Positions 41,048-50,464 of a DNA stretch of 64,000 bases are shown here, in pieces. The first letter of the stretch is position 1. Each line of letters opens with the position of its first letter. Origin of the DNA: Campylobacter peloridis LMG 23910 (GTDB taxonomy: Bacteria; Campylobacterota; Campylobacteria; Campylobacterales; Campylobacteraceae); the NCBI RefSeq assembly GCF_000816785.1, contig NZ_CP007766.1, positions 1,054,001 to 1,118,000 on the forward strand, read 5' to 3'. Position numbers and translations under genes: made by a program. Under the pieces are notes generated by a model, which searched no databases, was not told the origin of the DNA, and worked only from the letters and a program-made list of their open reading frames with translations.

Positions 41048-42259
41048 TTATAAAATTTCATTAAAATTAAAGCCCTTTTCAAAAAGAGTTTTTCTAACAA
41101 GCTCTTGATGTTCTCTTCCTTTAGTTTCTAAAGTGATAGAAATCATTGCATCGCCGTATTCAAGCTTAGTAGAGAACCTATCATAATCAATCTTAACTAT
41201 ATTAGCTTTAGCTTCTTTGATCGCATCACTTAAAGCACTCAATGCTCCAGGTTTATCAATCAATGTTACATTAATAAGCATTTTTCTAAAAGATTTAAAC
41301 AAACCTTTTTCTATAATGATATTTAACATTTGTACATCGATATTTCCACCGCTTAAAACCACACCGATCTTTTTATATCCATCCAAAGGAATTTTTTTAT
41401 GCAACAAAGCAGCCACACAAGAAGCACCTGCTCCCTCTACTATCATTTTATGTTTTTCAAGTAAATACAAAACCGCATTAGCTATTTCTTCATCATCGAC
41501 TTGAATAAATTCATCAACACACTCAAGAATAATGTCAAAATTAATTTTATTAGCATCCCTTACAGCTATACCATCTGCTATGGTTCTAACTGATTTTGAA
41601 TTAATAATACTTTTATTGTGAAAACTTTCATACATAGCAGGAGCACCTTTTGCGCTTACTCCTATAATTTTAATATTTGGATTTATTTGTTTTGCAGCAC
41701 TTGCAATACCACTGATTAACCCACCTCCACCTACTGGAGCTAAAATCATATCTAAATCACTTACTTCATCTAGCATTTCAAGCATCAAAGTCCCTTGTCC
41801 TGCCATAATGTTTTCATTTTCAAACGGATGAATAAAATTTAAATTATTTTCTTTAGCATACTCTATAGCATAAGCATAGGCTTCATCAAAATTATCTCCT
41901 TTTAAAATAACTTTAGCACCTAAATTTTTAGTTGCACTCACTTTTAATAATGGAGTAGCTTCAGGCATAACTATCACAGCTTTAATGCCAAATTTTTTAG
42001 CACTAATTGCCACTCCTTGTGCGTGATTACCAGCACTTGCTGCTATAACACCTGCTTGTCTTTGTTCCTTGGTTAAATTAGCTATACAATTATATGCACC
42101 CCTAATTTTATACGCACCTGTTTTTTGCAAATTTTCGCATTTTAAAAATACATCAGTCTGTAAAAAATCACTTAAAAAAGAAGAATGCACAAAAGGGGTT
42201 TTTAAAACAAAATCCGCTATTTTTTGTTTTGCTTGATAAATTTTATTTAACTCTATCAT
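41048..42259 (-). CDS. ilvA: Threonine dehydratase
   Basis: 403 residues. PLP lysine in GAYKIRGAYNCI (about 48-59), SAGNHAQGVA, GGGGLISGIA, and a C-terminal ACT-like domain (LINVTLIDKPGALSALSDAI). Deaminates threonine to 2-oxobutyrate. A single short ACT-type domain is found in the catabolic-like class, so feedback by isoleucine is uncertain, but with ilvC in the window a biosynthetic role is plausible. Confidence 0.92.
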   Translation of the reverse strand: MIELNKIYQAKQKIADFVLKTPFVHSSFLSDFLQTDVFLKCENLQKTGAYKIRGAYNCIANLTKEQRQAGVIAASAGNHAQGVAISAKKFGIKAVIVMPEATPLLKVSATKNLGAKVILKGDNFDEAYAYAIEYAKENNLNFIHPFENENIMAGQGTLMLEMLDEVSDLDMILAPVGGGGLISGIASAAKQINPNIKIIGVSAKGAPAMYESFHNKSIINSKSVRTIADGIAVRDANKINFDIILECVDEFIQVDDEEIANAVLYLLEKHKMIVEGAGASCVAALLHKKIPLDGYKKIGVVLSGGNIDVQMLNIIIEKGLFKSFRKMLINVTLIDKPGALSALSDAIKEAKANIVKIDYDRFSTKLEYGDAMISITLETKGREHQELVRKTLFEKGFNFNEIL

Positions 42260-42263
42260 AATT

Positions 42264-42659
42264 TTATACCTTTTTTTGTAGTTCTATTTTAATACAACGA
42301 TCTTGAACGCAATTTATACCATATTTTTGACATTTTTGCATTATTTCATCATTTATAATACCAAGTTGCATCCAAAAATTTTTAACATTTTTAAACAAAA
42401 GCTCTTCAAAAAGTTCATTTGCATAACTTGATTTTCTAAACATCACAACCGTATCAATCAAAAATGGAATTTCTTTTAAACTTCTAAATACCTTTTCATT
42501 TAAAATAATTTCTTCCTTGGGATAAATCGGATAAATTTTAAAACCACAATCTTGCAAGTATTTGCTAACAAAATATGATGCTTTTTCTTTATTAGGACTA
42601 AGGCCTACAATGGCAATATATCTCATGGAATTTAAAATTTTACTAATATCTTGCACCAT
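42264..42659 (-). CDS. CoA-binding domain protein
   Basis: 131 residues with the YccU/CoA-binding Rossmann fold: YIAIVGLSPNKEKASYFVSKYLQDCGFKIYPI and the later NFWMQLGI, VQDRCIKIE. The family binds CoA in structures; no enzyme activity is assigned. It lies 4 bp upstream of ilvA. Confidence 0.85.
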   Translation of the reverse strand: MVQDISKILNSMRYIAIVGLSPNKEKASYFVSKYLQDCGFKIYPIYPKEEIILNEKVFRSLKEIPFLIDTVVMFRKSSYANELFEELLFKNVKNFWMQLGIINDEIMQKCQKYGINCVQDRCIKIELQKKV

Positions 42660-42695
42660 TTTCCTTAATTTTGGGATTTTATATTGTATCTAAAA

Positions 42696-43871
42696 TCAAT
42701 TAAAAGAATGTTTTTTGAAAATTAACAAATAATACAAACACAAAGCAAATAAAACTACCATAGCACACAAAGCATATACATAAGAAAATCCAATAATTGG
42801 TTCTATAGTTCCTAACAAATAAGGACTAATTCCTATACCAAAATCTAACGCTACAAAGAAAGTAGAATTAGCTAAACCAATTTTATCTTTAGGAGCTATT
42901 TTAATAGCAAGTGCTTGAGCACTTGAAGTAGCATTTGCATAGCCAAGAGCACAAAATACACCAGCAATTAATATCATATAAAAATTATACGCAAAAGCTA
43001 ACAACAATAAACATAAAACAAAACTAAATAATGATAAAAACATTATTATATGCGCTCCATATTTATCAAATATAACTCCAGCAAAGGGTCTAAAAATCAT
43101 CGAAAAACTAGCATATACAACAAAAAACATAGAGCCAGCAAAACTTAAATTTAAACTTTGAGTATAAGCACTCATATAAGCTACTATAGCACCAAAAGGA
43201 CAAGCAATTAAAAAACTTATTATGGCCAGATTTAAAACAGATTTTTCAAAATAATTATAAATACTAAATTTTTTATACCTTGTAGAATTTTTTTTAAACC
43301 TTCTAACTCTAAGTAAAAAAGATAAAAACAATGCAAAAACAACACTAACACTAGCTATTAAAAAACTTAACCAAAACTGATTGATAGAGTCAAGTTTTAT
43401 TGCCAAAAAAGGGCCTAGTGCTGAAGTTAAAACAACACTGATTGCATAATAACCTATACCTACACCTCTTTTATTACTAGGAATAATCCTTGCAACAGCA
43501 GCACCGCAAGCACAAGAGCAAATTCCATAACATACACCGGCTAAAAAACGAATCAAAATTAACACATAAACATTATAAAAATCAAGATACATTAAATTTA
43601 TAAAAAAATACGCCAAAAGAGAAAAAATGATAATTTTTTTTATATCAATACCATCAATAATCGAACCAATATAAAGTCTTGACAATAAAGCACCAACAAC
43701 AAATGCACCCATTATAATACCTGCAGTACTAGTTTGAAGATTTAACACACTTAAAGCATAATCAGTACTAGAAATAGTACTCATATAAAAAACAAGACAT
43801 ATAATAAAATTTATACCAAAAAGACAAAAAAAGTTTATATTAAATAAATTATATTTTTTGCTAAGACCCAT
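42696..43871 (-). CDS. Major facilitator superfamily exporter
   Basis: 391 residues, twelve hydrophobic segments, with MFS features: a loop motif GSIIDGIDIKKI after TM2, FLAGVCYGICSCACGAA and a second-half FAGVIFDKYGAH. It resembles drug/H+ antiporters, but substrate is unknown. I start at ATG 43871 (AAGGA seven bases upstream), rather than the upstream ATG at 43910, which lies inside the regulator gene and has no ribosome site. It follows the MarR gene by 13 bp, suggesting a regulator-exporter pair. Confidence 0.85.
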   Translation of the reverse strand: MGLSKKYNLFNINFFCLFGINFIICLVFYMSTISSTDYALSVLNLQTSTAGIIMGAFVVGALLSRLYIGSIIDGIDIKKIIIFSLLAYFFINLMYLDFYNVYVLILIRFLAGVCYGICSCACGAAVARIIPSNKRGVGIGYYAISVVLTSALGPFLAIKLDSINQFWLSFLIASVSVVFALFLSFLLRVRRFKKNSTRYKKFSIYNYFEKSVLNLAIISFLIACPFGAIVAYMSAYTQSLNLSFAGSMFFVVYASFSMIFRPFAGVIFDKYGAHIIMFLSLFSFVLCLLLLAFAYNFYMILIAGVFCALGYANATSSAQALAIKIAPKDKIGLANSTFFVALDFGIGISPYLLGTIEPIIGFSYVYALCAMVVLFALCLYYLLIFKKHSFN

Positions 43872-43884
43872 AATAATCCTTATT

Positions 43885-44283
43885 TTAAATTTTTTCATTG
43901 ATATAATCAAGTAATTTCAAAAGCTTATCTTGATCATCTTGTTTTAATATATCCAAAATTTCCTTTTCATATTGCCTTATACGAACATTTGCATCAAAAT
44001 AAATTTCTTTACCTCTTGGACTTAAAGTAATGATTTTTTCTCTTTTATCTTCAGCTTGTAAAAATTCTATATAAGCTTGCTTTTTTAGCTTTGATACTAT
44101 TCTAGAAAGCATTGCTTTATCCATATTATAAAATTCACATATTGGAGCTAAGGTGCTATATTGACAATGACTTAAATATACAAAAACTCTCCAATCGCTT
44201 GACTTTAAATCAAAAGGTTCTAATATTTCATTAATTTTATGAAGTATTTTTCTATTAAGATAAGTAATTTTTTGAAAAAAAAT
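43885..44283 (-). CDS. MarR-family regulator with apparent ATT start
   Basis: Read from an ATT at 44283 this gives 132 residues with the full MarR fold: QKITYLNRKILHKINEIL, FDLKSSDWRVFVYL, CEFYNMDKAMLSRIVSKLKK and the wing AEDKREKIITLSPRGKEI. The frame has no ATG, GTG or TTG between the upstream stop and Met54, which lies inside the recognition helix and would destroy the domain. AAAGGA sits six bases before the ATT. It likely represses itself and the MFS gene behind it through the palindrome at 44308-44320. Confidence 0.8.
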   Translation of the reverse strand: MFFQKITYLNRKILHKINEILEPFDLKSSDWRVFVYLSHCQYSTLAPICEFYNMDKAMLSRIVSKLKKQAYIEFLQAEDKREKIITLSPRGKEIYFDANVRIRQYEKEILDILKQDDQDKLLKLLDYINEKI

Positions 44284-44307
44284 GAGAAATCCTTTAATAT
44301 AAATTAA

Positions 44308-44320
44308 TTGATTAAATCAA
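44308..44320. promoter_or_regulatory. Candidate MarR operator
   Basis: TTGATT-A-AATCAA, a perfect 13-base palindrome just downstream of the -10 (TATAAA, minus strand, 44331-44326), so over the expected transcription start. Its location suits autorepression by the MarR protein. Confidence 0.55.
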
Positions 44321-44363
44321 CTATATTTATAGTAGCAAGACTTTTATAAATTTATGCTTTATT

Positions 44364-45404
44364 TTAATTTTTCTTTTTTAAATACACACCACACTCAAGA
44401 TGAGAAGTATTAGCAAATTGATCAAAAAAAGCAAAATTTAAAATTTCATGTGTTTTACACAAAAGCTCTAAATTGTTTTTTAAGGTAATTGGATTGCATG
44501 AAATATAGATGATATTTTCGTATTTTTTTATAAGTTCTATCACACTTATATCAAGCCCTGCCCTTGGAGGATCAACTAAAACATGAGATATTTTAAAGCT
44601 ATCTAAATCTATACCCTTTAAACGATTAAATATTCTTTCTTTTTTTAAAGCTTGACTTAATTCTTCGCTAGAAAGCCTTGTAAAAGTTATATTTTTAATA
44701 GAATTTAAAACACAATTTTTTAAAGCAAATTCTATATTTTTTTTAGAAATTTCAGTGGCTAAAACTTTTTTAAAATTTCTTGCTAAAGCTATGGTAAAAT
44801 TTCCATAACCACAATAAAGCTCTAAAAAATCTTGTTTAAAATCACTCCCAATGCAAGATACAACCCATTCTATCATCTTTTCATTGATAAAAGTATTAGG
44901 CTGAATAAAACAATCATTATTAAACTCATATAAAAATTCATTTGTATTTATTTTCAAAGCTTGTCTTAAATTTTCCCCATTAAATACAAATTTTTTACCC
45001 CTGCTCCTTGCTATGAGTTTAATGTTTAATTTTTCTGCTAATTCTTGTAAATCTTGTGTAATTAGCTCTATATTTTTATGATAAAGCAAAGTCACACTTA
45101 AATCCAACTTTGTAGCCAAAAACTCCACCCCAAAAAGCTTATGTTTTAAATTTTCATTTAGATTATTTAATAAAATAGGCATAAATTCTTGGATTTTTAT
45201 ATCTGCTATATCAAATTTTACAATAGGAATTTTTTTCTTATTTTCAAACATTGCATAAGAAATTTCTCCATTTTCATGATGATATATAGAAAATTCTGCT
45301 CTAGTTCTATAAGCTTTTAAAGGTGAGTTAAAACACTGAATTTCTCCATCATATAAAGAAGAAAACAATGCTTTATTTAAAGTAATCTTTTCTTCAAAAT
45401 GCAT
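44364..45404 (-). CDS. trmA: tRNA (uracil-5-)-methyltransferase TrmA
   Basis: 346 residues: [35 protein letters not shown], the SAM motif [25 protein letters not shown] and the catalytic Cys in YISCNPITL. Makes ribothymidine at position 54 of tRNA. It starts right after the antiporter gene stop, with no gap. Confidence 0.95.
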   Translation of the reverse strand: MHFEEKITLNKALFSSLYDGEIQCFNSPLKAYRTRAEFSIYHHENGEISYAMFENKKKIPIVKFDIADIKIQEFMPILLNNLNENLKHKLFGVEFLATKLDLSVTLLYHKNIELITQDLQELAEKLNIKLIARSRGKKFVFNGENLRQALKINTNEFLYEFNNDCFIQPNTFINEKMIEWVVSCIGSDFKQDFLELYCGYGNFTIALARNFKKVLATEISKKNIEFALKNCVLNSIKNITFTRLSSEELSQALKKERIFNRLKGIDLDSFKISHVLVDPPRAGLDISVIELIKKYENIIYISCNPITLKNNLELLCKTHEILNFAFFDQFANTSHLECGVYLKKKN

Positions 45405-47117
45405 TTATGCATCTACCTTTTTACCAACAACAAAAAGTAAGGCTATCATAGCTATAACCCCAAAAACAAGTCCAAGCCATACATTAAGCCCTAATGCAAC
45501 TGGCAAATACCCACAAAGTATGCTAATAGCACAAACACTTAAAGCATATGGCATTTGTGTGCTAACATGAGCTAAAAGATCACACTTGCTTCCCATAGAA
45601 GAAAGTATAGTTGTATCAGAAATTGGCGAGCAATGATCTCCAAAAATAGCCCCTGTTAAAACACCTGATATGTTTATAATCATATATTGATGCAACTCTA
45701 CTCCGTTTAATTCATTATGAACCCCAACAGCCATAGCCAAAGGAATAGCCAAAGGCATTAAAATACCCATAGTTCCATAGCTAGTTCCCGTTGAAAAAGA
45801 AATAATAGAAGCAAAAATAAAAATTGCTGTAGGAAGTAAATAAATAGGTGTTTTATCTGAAAATAAATCAATTAAATATTTAGAAGTCCCTAAATCTTTA
45901 ATCACAGAAGCAAGCGACCATGCACAAAGCAAAATAATCACGGTCATAATCATAGTTCTCCAACCATGAGTCCAAACTGCAATCGCCTCTTTTAAAGTAA
46001 ATATTTTTCTATACATTCCTAAAATAATAGCCACTATGGTAGCTAAAAGTGCAGCCTGAAACAATACAACAGAAGCATCTGCTGCTCCAAAAGTTTCTCT
46101 AAAAGCAAATAAACTAAACGGTGCTGCATCAATTTGTGCTTTAATACTCACATCTTCTAGGGCATTATAGCCACTAAAATAAAAACCTATAAAAGAAAAA
46201 GCTATTAAAACACCCAAAGGTATAATAGCATTAGAAGCTTGTAATTTTACATGCTCTTTTGGTTCTAAAACTTTATCTTCTATATTATCAATTTGTTCAT
46301 GCCCGTGAGAAAATTTTCCAGCTCTAGCTCTAAGCTCAGCCTTTAACATAGGTCCAAATTCTCTACCTGTATAAATAGTCAAAACAACAAAGATTAACAT
46401 AAAAAGATTATAAAATCTATAAGGTAAGGTTTGAACAAAAATTTCAAAAGCATTGATTTCTTCTTTTACTATACCCAAATGCACAAAGGTTGCATCATCG
46501 ATTAAATCATAACCGCTACGAATAAGTGAAATTTCAAGCCCTATCCAAGTAGATATTATAGCAAGTCCTGTAATAGGTGCAGCTGTTGCATCCATTATAA
46601 AAGCTAATTTTTCACGGCTAACTTTAAATTTATCAGTCACTGGACGCATAATAGGCCCTACGATTAATGAATTAGCATAATCATCAAAGAAAATAAAAAT
46701 CCCCATACACCAAGTAGCAAATTGTGAGCTTTTTGCCTGTTTAGCTTTAGTAGAAAGCCAAAGAGCTACTGCTTTTGTTCCTCCAGTTTTTGTAATGAGA
46801 GCTACAACCCCACCTATAGTTAAAACTTGCAATAAAATTCCTGCATTACCTGGGCTTGCCATAGCATTTACTACTTTAGCAATAAAACCCGTAAAGGAAG
46901 CTATAATAGCATGGTAAATACTATTTTCAATAAGTCCTAGCATAAAAGTTCCACTTAATGCACCGATAAACAAAGAAAGCACCACATCTTTAGTAATAAA
47001 AGCTAAGATAATAGCTATTACAGGTGGTAAAAGAGTCCATACTCCAAAAAGCTCTGCATTAGTTTGTGCATCAGCAAACAAAAATAATGGAGCTAATAAT
47101 AAATAAACAATTCTCAT
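45405..47117 (-). CDS. NhaC-family Na+/H+ antiporter
   Basis: 570 residues with about twelve membrane segments, an N-terminal signal-like hydrophobic start, and NhaC features: GNAGILLQVLTIGGVVALITKTGG, FDDYANSLIVGPIMRPV, SFSTGTSYGTMGILMPLAIPLA and FGDHCSPISDTTILSSMGS. Exchanges sodium for protons; some relatives exchange malate/lactate. First in the run antiporter-trmA. Confidence 0.9.
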   Translation of the reverse strand: MRIVYLLLAPLFLFADAQTNAELFGVWTLLPPVIAIILAFITKDVVLSLFIGALSGTFMLGLIENSIYHAIIASFTGFIAKVVNAMASPGNAGILLQVLTIGGVVALITKTGGTKAVALWLSTKAKQAKSSQFATWCMGIFIFFDDYANSLIVGPIMRPVTDKFKVSREKLAFIMDATAAPITGLAIISTWIGLEISLIRSGYDLIDDATFVHLGIVKEEINAFEIFVQTLPYRFYNLFMLIFVVLTIYTGREFGPMLKAELRARAGKFSHGHEQIDNIEDKVLEPKEHVKLQASNAIIPLGVLIAFSFIGFYFSGYNALEDVSIKAQIDAAPFSLFAFRETFGAADASVVLFQAALLATIVAIILGMYRKIFTLKEAIAVWTHGWRTMIMTVIILLCAWSLASVIKDLGTSKYLIDLFSDKTPIYLLPTAIFIFASIISFSTGTSYGTMGILMPLAIPLAMAVGVHNELNGVELHQYMIINISGVLTGAIFGDHCSPISDTTILSSMGSKCDLLAHVSTQMPYALSVCAISILCGYLPVALGLNVWLGLVFGVIAMIALLFVVGKKVDA

Positions 47118-47132
47118 ATTTTTCCTTAAGTT

Positions 47133-47879
47133 TTATATTTTTTCGCTAAAAGTTCCAGCCCAAGTCTGAGTAACAGGCATAAGTTCTATTTCATTGATAT
47201 TAATATGCTCAGGCAAGCTAATAATAAAAGTAATAATTTTTGCAATATCTTCAGCCTTGATATATTTAGTATTTTCATACACTTCATCAGCTTTTTTTAT
47301 ATCACCTTTAAATCTAACTTCACTAAATTCAGTCTTGCAAAGTCCTGGGGCAATATTGGTTACTTTTATATTACTTCCGCGTAAATCTGTTCTTAAAGCT
47401 TTAGAAAATTGCGCTATAAAAGCTTTAGTTCCACAATACACATTTCCTCCATAATAAGGAACATTTGCCGCAATTGAACCAAGGTTAATCACATGGGCAT
47501 TTTTTGCTTTTCTTAGTAAAGGCAATGTAGCTCTTGCTACATATAAAAAGCCTTTAATATTTGTATCTACCATAGTTTCTATATCTTCAATATCTAAAAA
47601 ATCAAATTTTTCCAAACCTAAAGCAAGTCCTGCATTATTTACAAGTAAAGAAATATTTTTATATTCCTTTGGTAAATTTTCAATCGCTGTAAAAACTGCT
47701 TGTTTATCTCTAATATCAAGCACAAGTGGATAAATTTTATCTCCATAAGTTTCTTGTAATTTATCCAATCTTTCTTTACGCCTTGCTATAGCTATAACTT
47801 TATAATCAAGCTTTACTAATGCCTTTAAAGTTTCTAAACCAAAACCTGAACTAGCACCACTAATTAAAGCAATTTTCAT
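47133..47879 (-). CDS. Short-chain dehydrogenase/reductase (YdfG-like)
   Basis: 248 residues. Cofactor motif SGASSGFGLETLKAL (8-22) with ARRKER following, preferring NADPH; NNAG; catalytic Ser in NLGSIA and YCGTK (YxxxK). Closest in feel to YdfG, an NADP-dependent serine/3-hydroxy acid dehydrogenase. Overlaps the ankyrin gene by four bases. Confidence 0.92.
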   Translation of the reverse strand: MKIALISGASSGFGLETLKALVKLDYKVIAIARRKERLDKLQETYGDKIYPLVLDIRDKQAVFTAIENLPKEYKNISLLVNNAGLALGLEKFDFLDIEDIETMVDTNIKGFLYVARATLPLLRKAKNAHVINLGSIAANVPYYGGNVYCGTKAFIAQFSKALRTDLRGSNIKVTNIAPGLCKTEFSEVRFKGDIKKADEVYENTKYIKAEDIAKIITFIISLPEHININEIELMPVTQTWAGTFSEKI

Positions 47880-49123
47880 GGTTCGATCTCTCCATAAAAC
47901 ATCAAATTTTCATTCTCTTTTAATCCTAAACTTTTAAGATATTTAATATTTTCTTCCTTTTTAGCCAAAATAGCAAAATCAAGTGCATTAAAGCCTAAAT
48001 CATCAACTTCTTTAATATCAGCTTTATGCTCCAACAATAGTTTTAACATTTTCACATCTGCAAAATTAGCAGCATGCATAAAAATGTTTTTAGAAGTATG
48101 TTCTAATGCACATAAAGTAATATAATAAGGTGCATTAGAACCTATACTTGCTATAGATAATTTTTCATTATCGTTGATGTATTTTTGATTAACATTGGCA
48201 TTATTTTCTATCAAAAGCTTAGCAACTGCATAATTGTTATATTCAACAGCATAAAATAATGGAGTTTTACCAAAGGAATTTTTATAATCTACCATAGCAC
48301 CATTTTCTAATAAAACTTTTACATTATCATAGCTATCTAATGCATAAAATAAAGAAGATTCATAACCTTCGTTTATTTTTACACCAAGTTTTATAAACTC
48401 AAGTATAATTTGACTTTCTCTATTATTTAACAAAGCAGACTTAAAACCATTATTTAATTCTAAATTGCTAATTTTTTTAGAATAAATATATTCTTGAATT
48501 TGTTCTAAAGAATTATTTGGGTTAGCTACAAATTTTTCAAAATTAGAAATATCTTTAAAAATTTTAGTTTCCCCTACAGCCCAATTTAAAAATTCATTCA
48601 AAGCATTACTAGCATAATAAATCGCACTTGCTTTGTCTAAATTAAAATTAGTTTGAAAATATATTGTTAGAGGGTTAATGGCATTGTTATATTCTTTCCA
48701 AAATTCTTTAAAAAGTTTAAAATTACCTATACTTTGATAAGCCCAAAATCTAAAATATGATTTTAATTTAGCAAATTTTTTTTCAAGAACTATAGGATCT
48801 TGTAAATCCTTTTGATAACTTTGTGGGTTAAGAGCTATTTTTAATAGTTTAAAATCAAATTTTCTTAAATCACTAAAATATTCTCCACCCATACAAGCAC
48901 TATTGCTACCTCTAATTTCATTTGCAAGCATATACAATTTTTGGGTGATTTTATTATTTTTTAAAGAACTTTCACAATTTAAGTCAACTTGTGCAAAATC
49001 TTGCATATTTTGTGGTTTAAATTCTTGAAAAAATGTTGTCTTATTTTCTTTTACATAATCACAACTAAAATCTAAAGCTAAAACATTTAAACATAAAAAT
49101 AAACTAAAAAATATAATTTTCAA
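47876..49123 (-). CDS. Exported ankyrin-repeat protein
   Basis: 415 residues with a signal peptide (MKIIFFSLFLCLNVLA, cleavage near 16), a Lys/Asn-rich N-terminal half with no recognised domain, and at least four ankyrin units from about 235: SSLFYALDSYDNVKVLLENGA, KTPLFYAVEYNNYAVAKLLIENNA, and the final LGFNALDFAILAKKEENIKYL. A periplasmic binding scaffold is implied. Partner unknown; SDR coupling may be only positional. Confidence 0.85.
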   Translation of the reverse strand: MKIIFFSLFLCLNVLALDFSCDYVKENKTTFFQEFKPQNMQDFAQVDLNCESSLKNNKITQKLYMLANEIRGSNSACMGGEYFSDLRKFDFKLLKIALNPQSYQKDLQDPIVLEKKFAKLKSYFRFWAYQSIGNFKLFKEFWKEYNNAINPLTIYFQTNFNLDKASAIYYASNALNEFLNWAVGETKIFKDISNFEKFVANPNNSLEQIQEYIYSKKISNLELNNGFKSALLNNRESQIILEFIKLGVKINEGYESSLFYALDSYDNVKVLLENGAMVDYKNSFGKTPLFYAVEYNNYAVAKLLIENNANVNQKYINDNEKLSIASIGSNAPYYITLCALEHTSKNIFMHAANFADVKMLKLLLEHKADIKEVDDLGFNALDFAILAKKEENIKYLKSLGLKENENLMFYGEIEP

Positions 49124-49236
49124 CTATTTTTCCTTTAATTGTAAAATAAATCACTATTTTAACTAAATTTTTGCTTTAATAACAATTAATTAATCTAAAA
49201 TTCATACAATAGTTAGTTTTATCATAAAGGATAAAA

Positions 49237-49689
49237 ATGTATCAAACTTTTTATAAAAGCAATTTTGCCTATATCATTTTACAAAGCAATGCCAAAGAGC
49301 TTATTAGCGTTGATTTTTGCTCTTTTAAACCTAAATTTCAAAAACAAAAATGTATGATTTTAGAACAAGCTAAAGAAGAATTAGATCTTTATTTTTCTAA
49401 TAAATTGACTAAATTTGAAATACCTTTGTTAATACAAGGAAGTTTTTTTGAAAAAAAAGTTTATCAAACTTTACTAGACATTCCATATGGACAAACTAAA
49501 ACTTATCAAGAAATTGCTTCATATATCAATCACCCAAAAGCTTATAGAGCAGTAGGAAATGCAAATGCTAAAAACAAACTTGCCATTTTCATACCTTGCC
49601 ATAGAGTTGTAGCTAAAAACCATTTAGGTGGATATACCGGTGGTTTGGATATTAAAAATTTTTTACTTCAACTTGAAGGTGCAATTTAG
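49237..49689 (+). CDS. ogt: Methylated-DNA-protein cysteine methyltransferase
   Basis: 150 residues with the helix-turn-helix IPYGQTKTYQEIASYI, the arginine finger RAVGNANAKN and the active-site PCHRVV (Cys near 127), then GGYTGGLDIK. Repairs O6-methylguanine by irreversible methyl transfer. Monocistronic, between two divergent/convergent minus-strand runs. Confidence 0.95.
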   Translation: MYQTFYKSNFAYIILQSNAKELISVDFCSFKPKFQKQKCMILEQAKEELDLYFSNKLTKFEIPLLIQGSFFEKKVYQTLLDIPYGQTKTYQEIASYINHPKAYRAVGNANAKNKLAIFIPCHRVVAKNHLGGYTGGLDIKNFLLQLEGAI

Positions 49690-49723
49690 TTTTTAATCAT
49701 TTTAACTTAAGCAAACAATTTTT

Positions 49724-50464
49724 TTAAAAATGTTTATTTTTATAGTATGAAATTTTACTCAAATACAAACCACTAGCCGGTGCTAATAATCTACAATAAG
49801 CTTTTTTAGTATTAATTTGCTCCAAAAGTTCTTTTTCACTCATTTTTTTTTCAAGAATTTTTAAAATACTTGCCATCATCATTCTAATTTGCGATCTTAA
49901 AAAACCATTTGCTTCAAAATAAAATATAGTATAGTTTTTATACCTATACACTCTACTTTTATAAATAAATCTTATAGTAGTTTTATTGTCTGATCCTTCT
50001 TTTTGAAAAAATTTAAAATCATGCTCTCCTTCAAATAAACTAGCTATTTTTTTAGCAATTTTCAAATCAATTTTTGGATAAAAATGCACATAAGAAGCTA
50101 AAAAAGGATTATATTTTTCATGGCTTATAATATAACGATATGCTCTTTTTGTAACATCAAAACGCACCTGAAAACCTTCTTGAACTTCTTGTATATATTT
50201 AATGTGGATAAATGGATGAGCAAAGTGATTGATTTTGTTTTTTAAATACATAAAATCTTTAAAATGATTACCTGCTTTTACACAAGCAACTGCATTAAAT
50301 GCATGAACTCCTTTATCCGTTCTTGAAGCAAATAAAAGTTTTTCATAAATTCCTAAATGAGATAAAGCTTTTGCCAAAGCATCTTGAACACTTAATTTAT
50401 GCGGTTGTGTAGCTGAACCCTGAAATTTAGAACCATCATAAGAAAATACTAATTTCAAAAGCAT
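49724..50464 (-). CDS. truA: tRNA pseudouridine synthase TruA
   Basis: 246 residues: FSYDGSKFQGSATQP, catalytic Asp in SRTDKGVHAFNAV (about 52), RYIISHEKYNPFL, EGEHDFKFFQKEGS, FLRSQIRMMMASIL. Modifies U38-40 in the anticodon arm. Ends the glmU-to-truA run; starts one base after the LptF/G stop overlap. Confidence 0.96.
   Translation of the reverse strand: MLLKLVFSYDGSKFQGSATQPHKLSVQDALAKALSHLGIYEKLLFASRTDKGVHAFNAVACVKAGNHFKDFMYLKNKINHFAHPFIHIKYIQEVQEGFQVRFDVTKRAYRYIISHEKYNPFLASYVHFYPKIDLKIAKKIASLFEGEHDFKFFQKEGSDNKTTIRFIYKSRVYRYKNYTIFYFEANGFLRSQIRMMMASILKILEKKMSEKELLEQINTKKAYCRLLAPASGLYLSKISYYKNKHF

Noticed and set aside
43885-44124. A 79-residue truncated MarR starting at 44124
   Set aside because: The frame continues upstream for 53 codons of clear MarR sequence; the internal Met lies inside the recognition helix.
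44275-44283. The T8 run at the marR start as a phase-variable tract
   Set aside because: The frame downstream is open and no upstream ATG in another frame would be joined by a length change, so there is nothing to switch.
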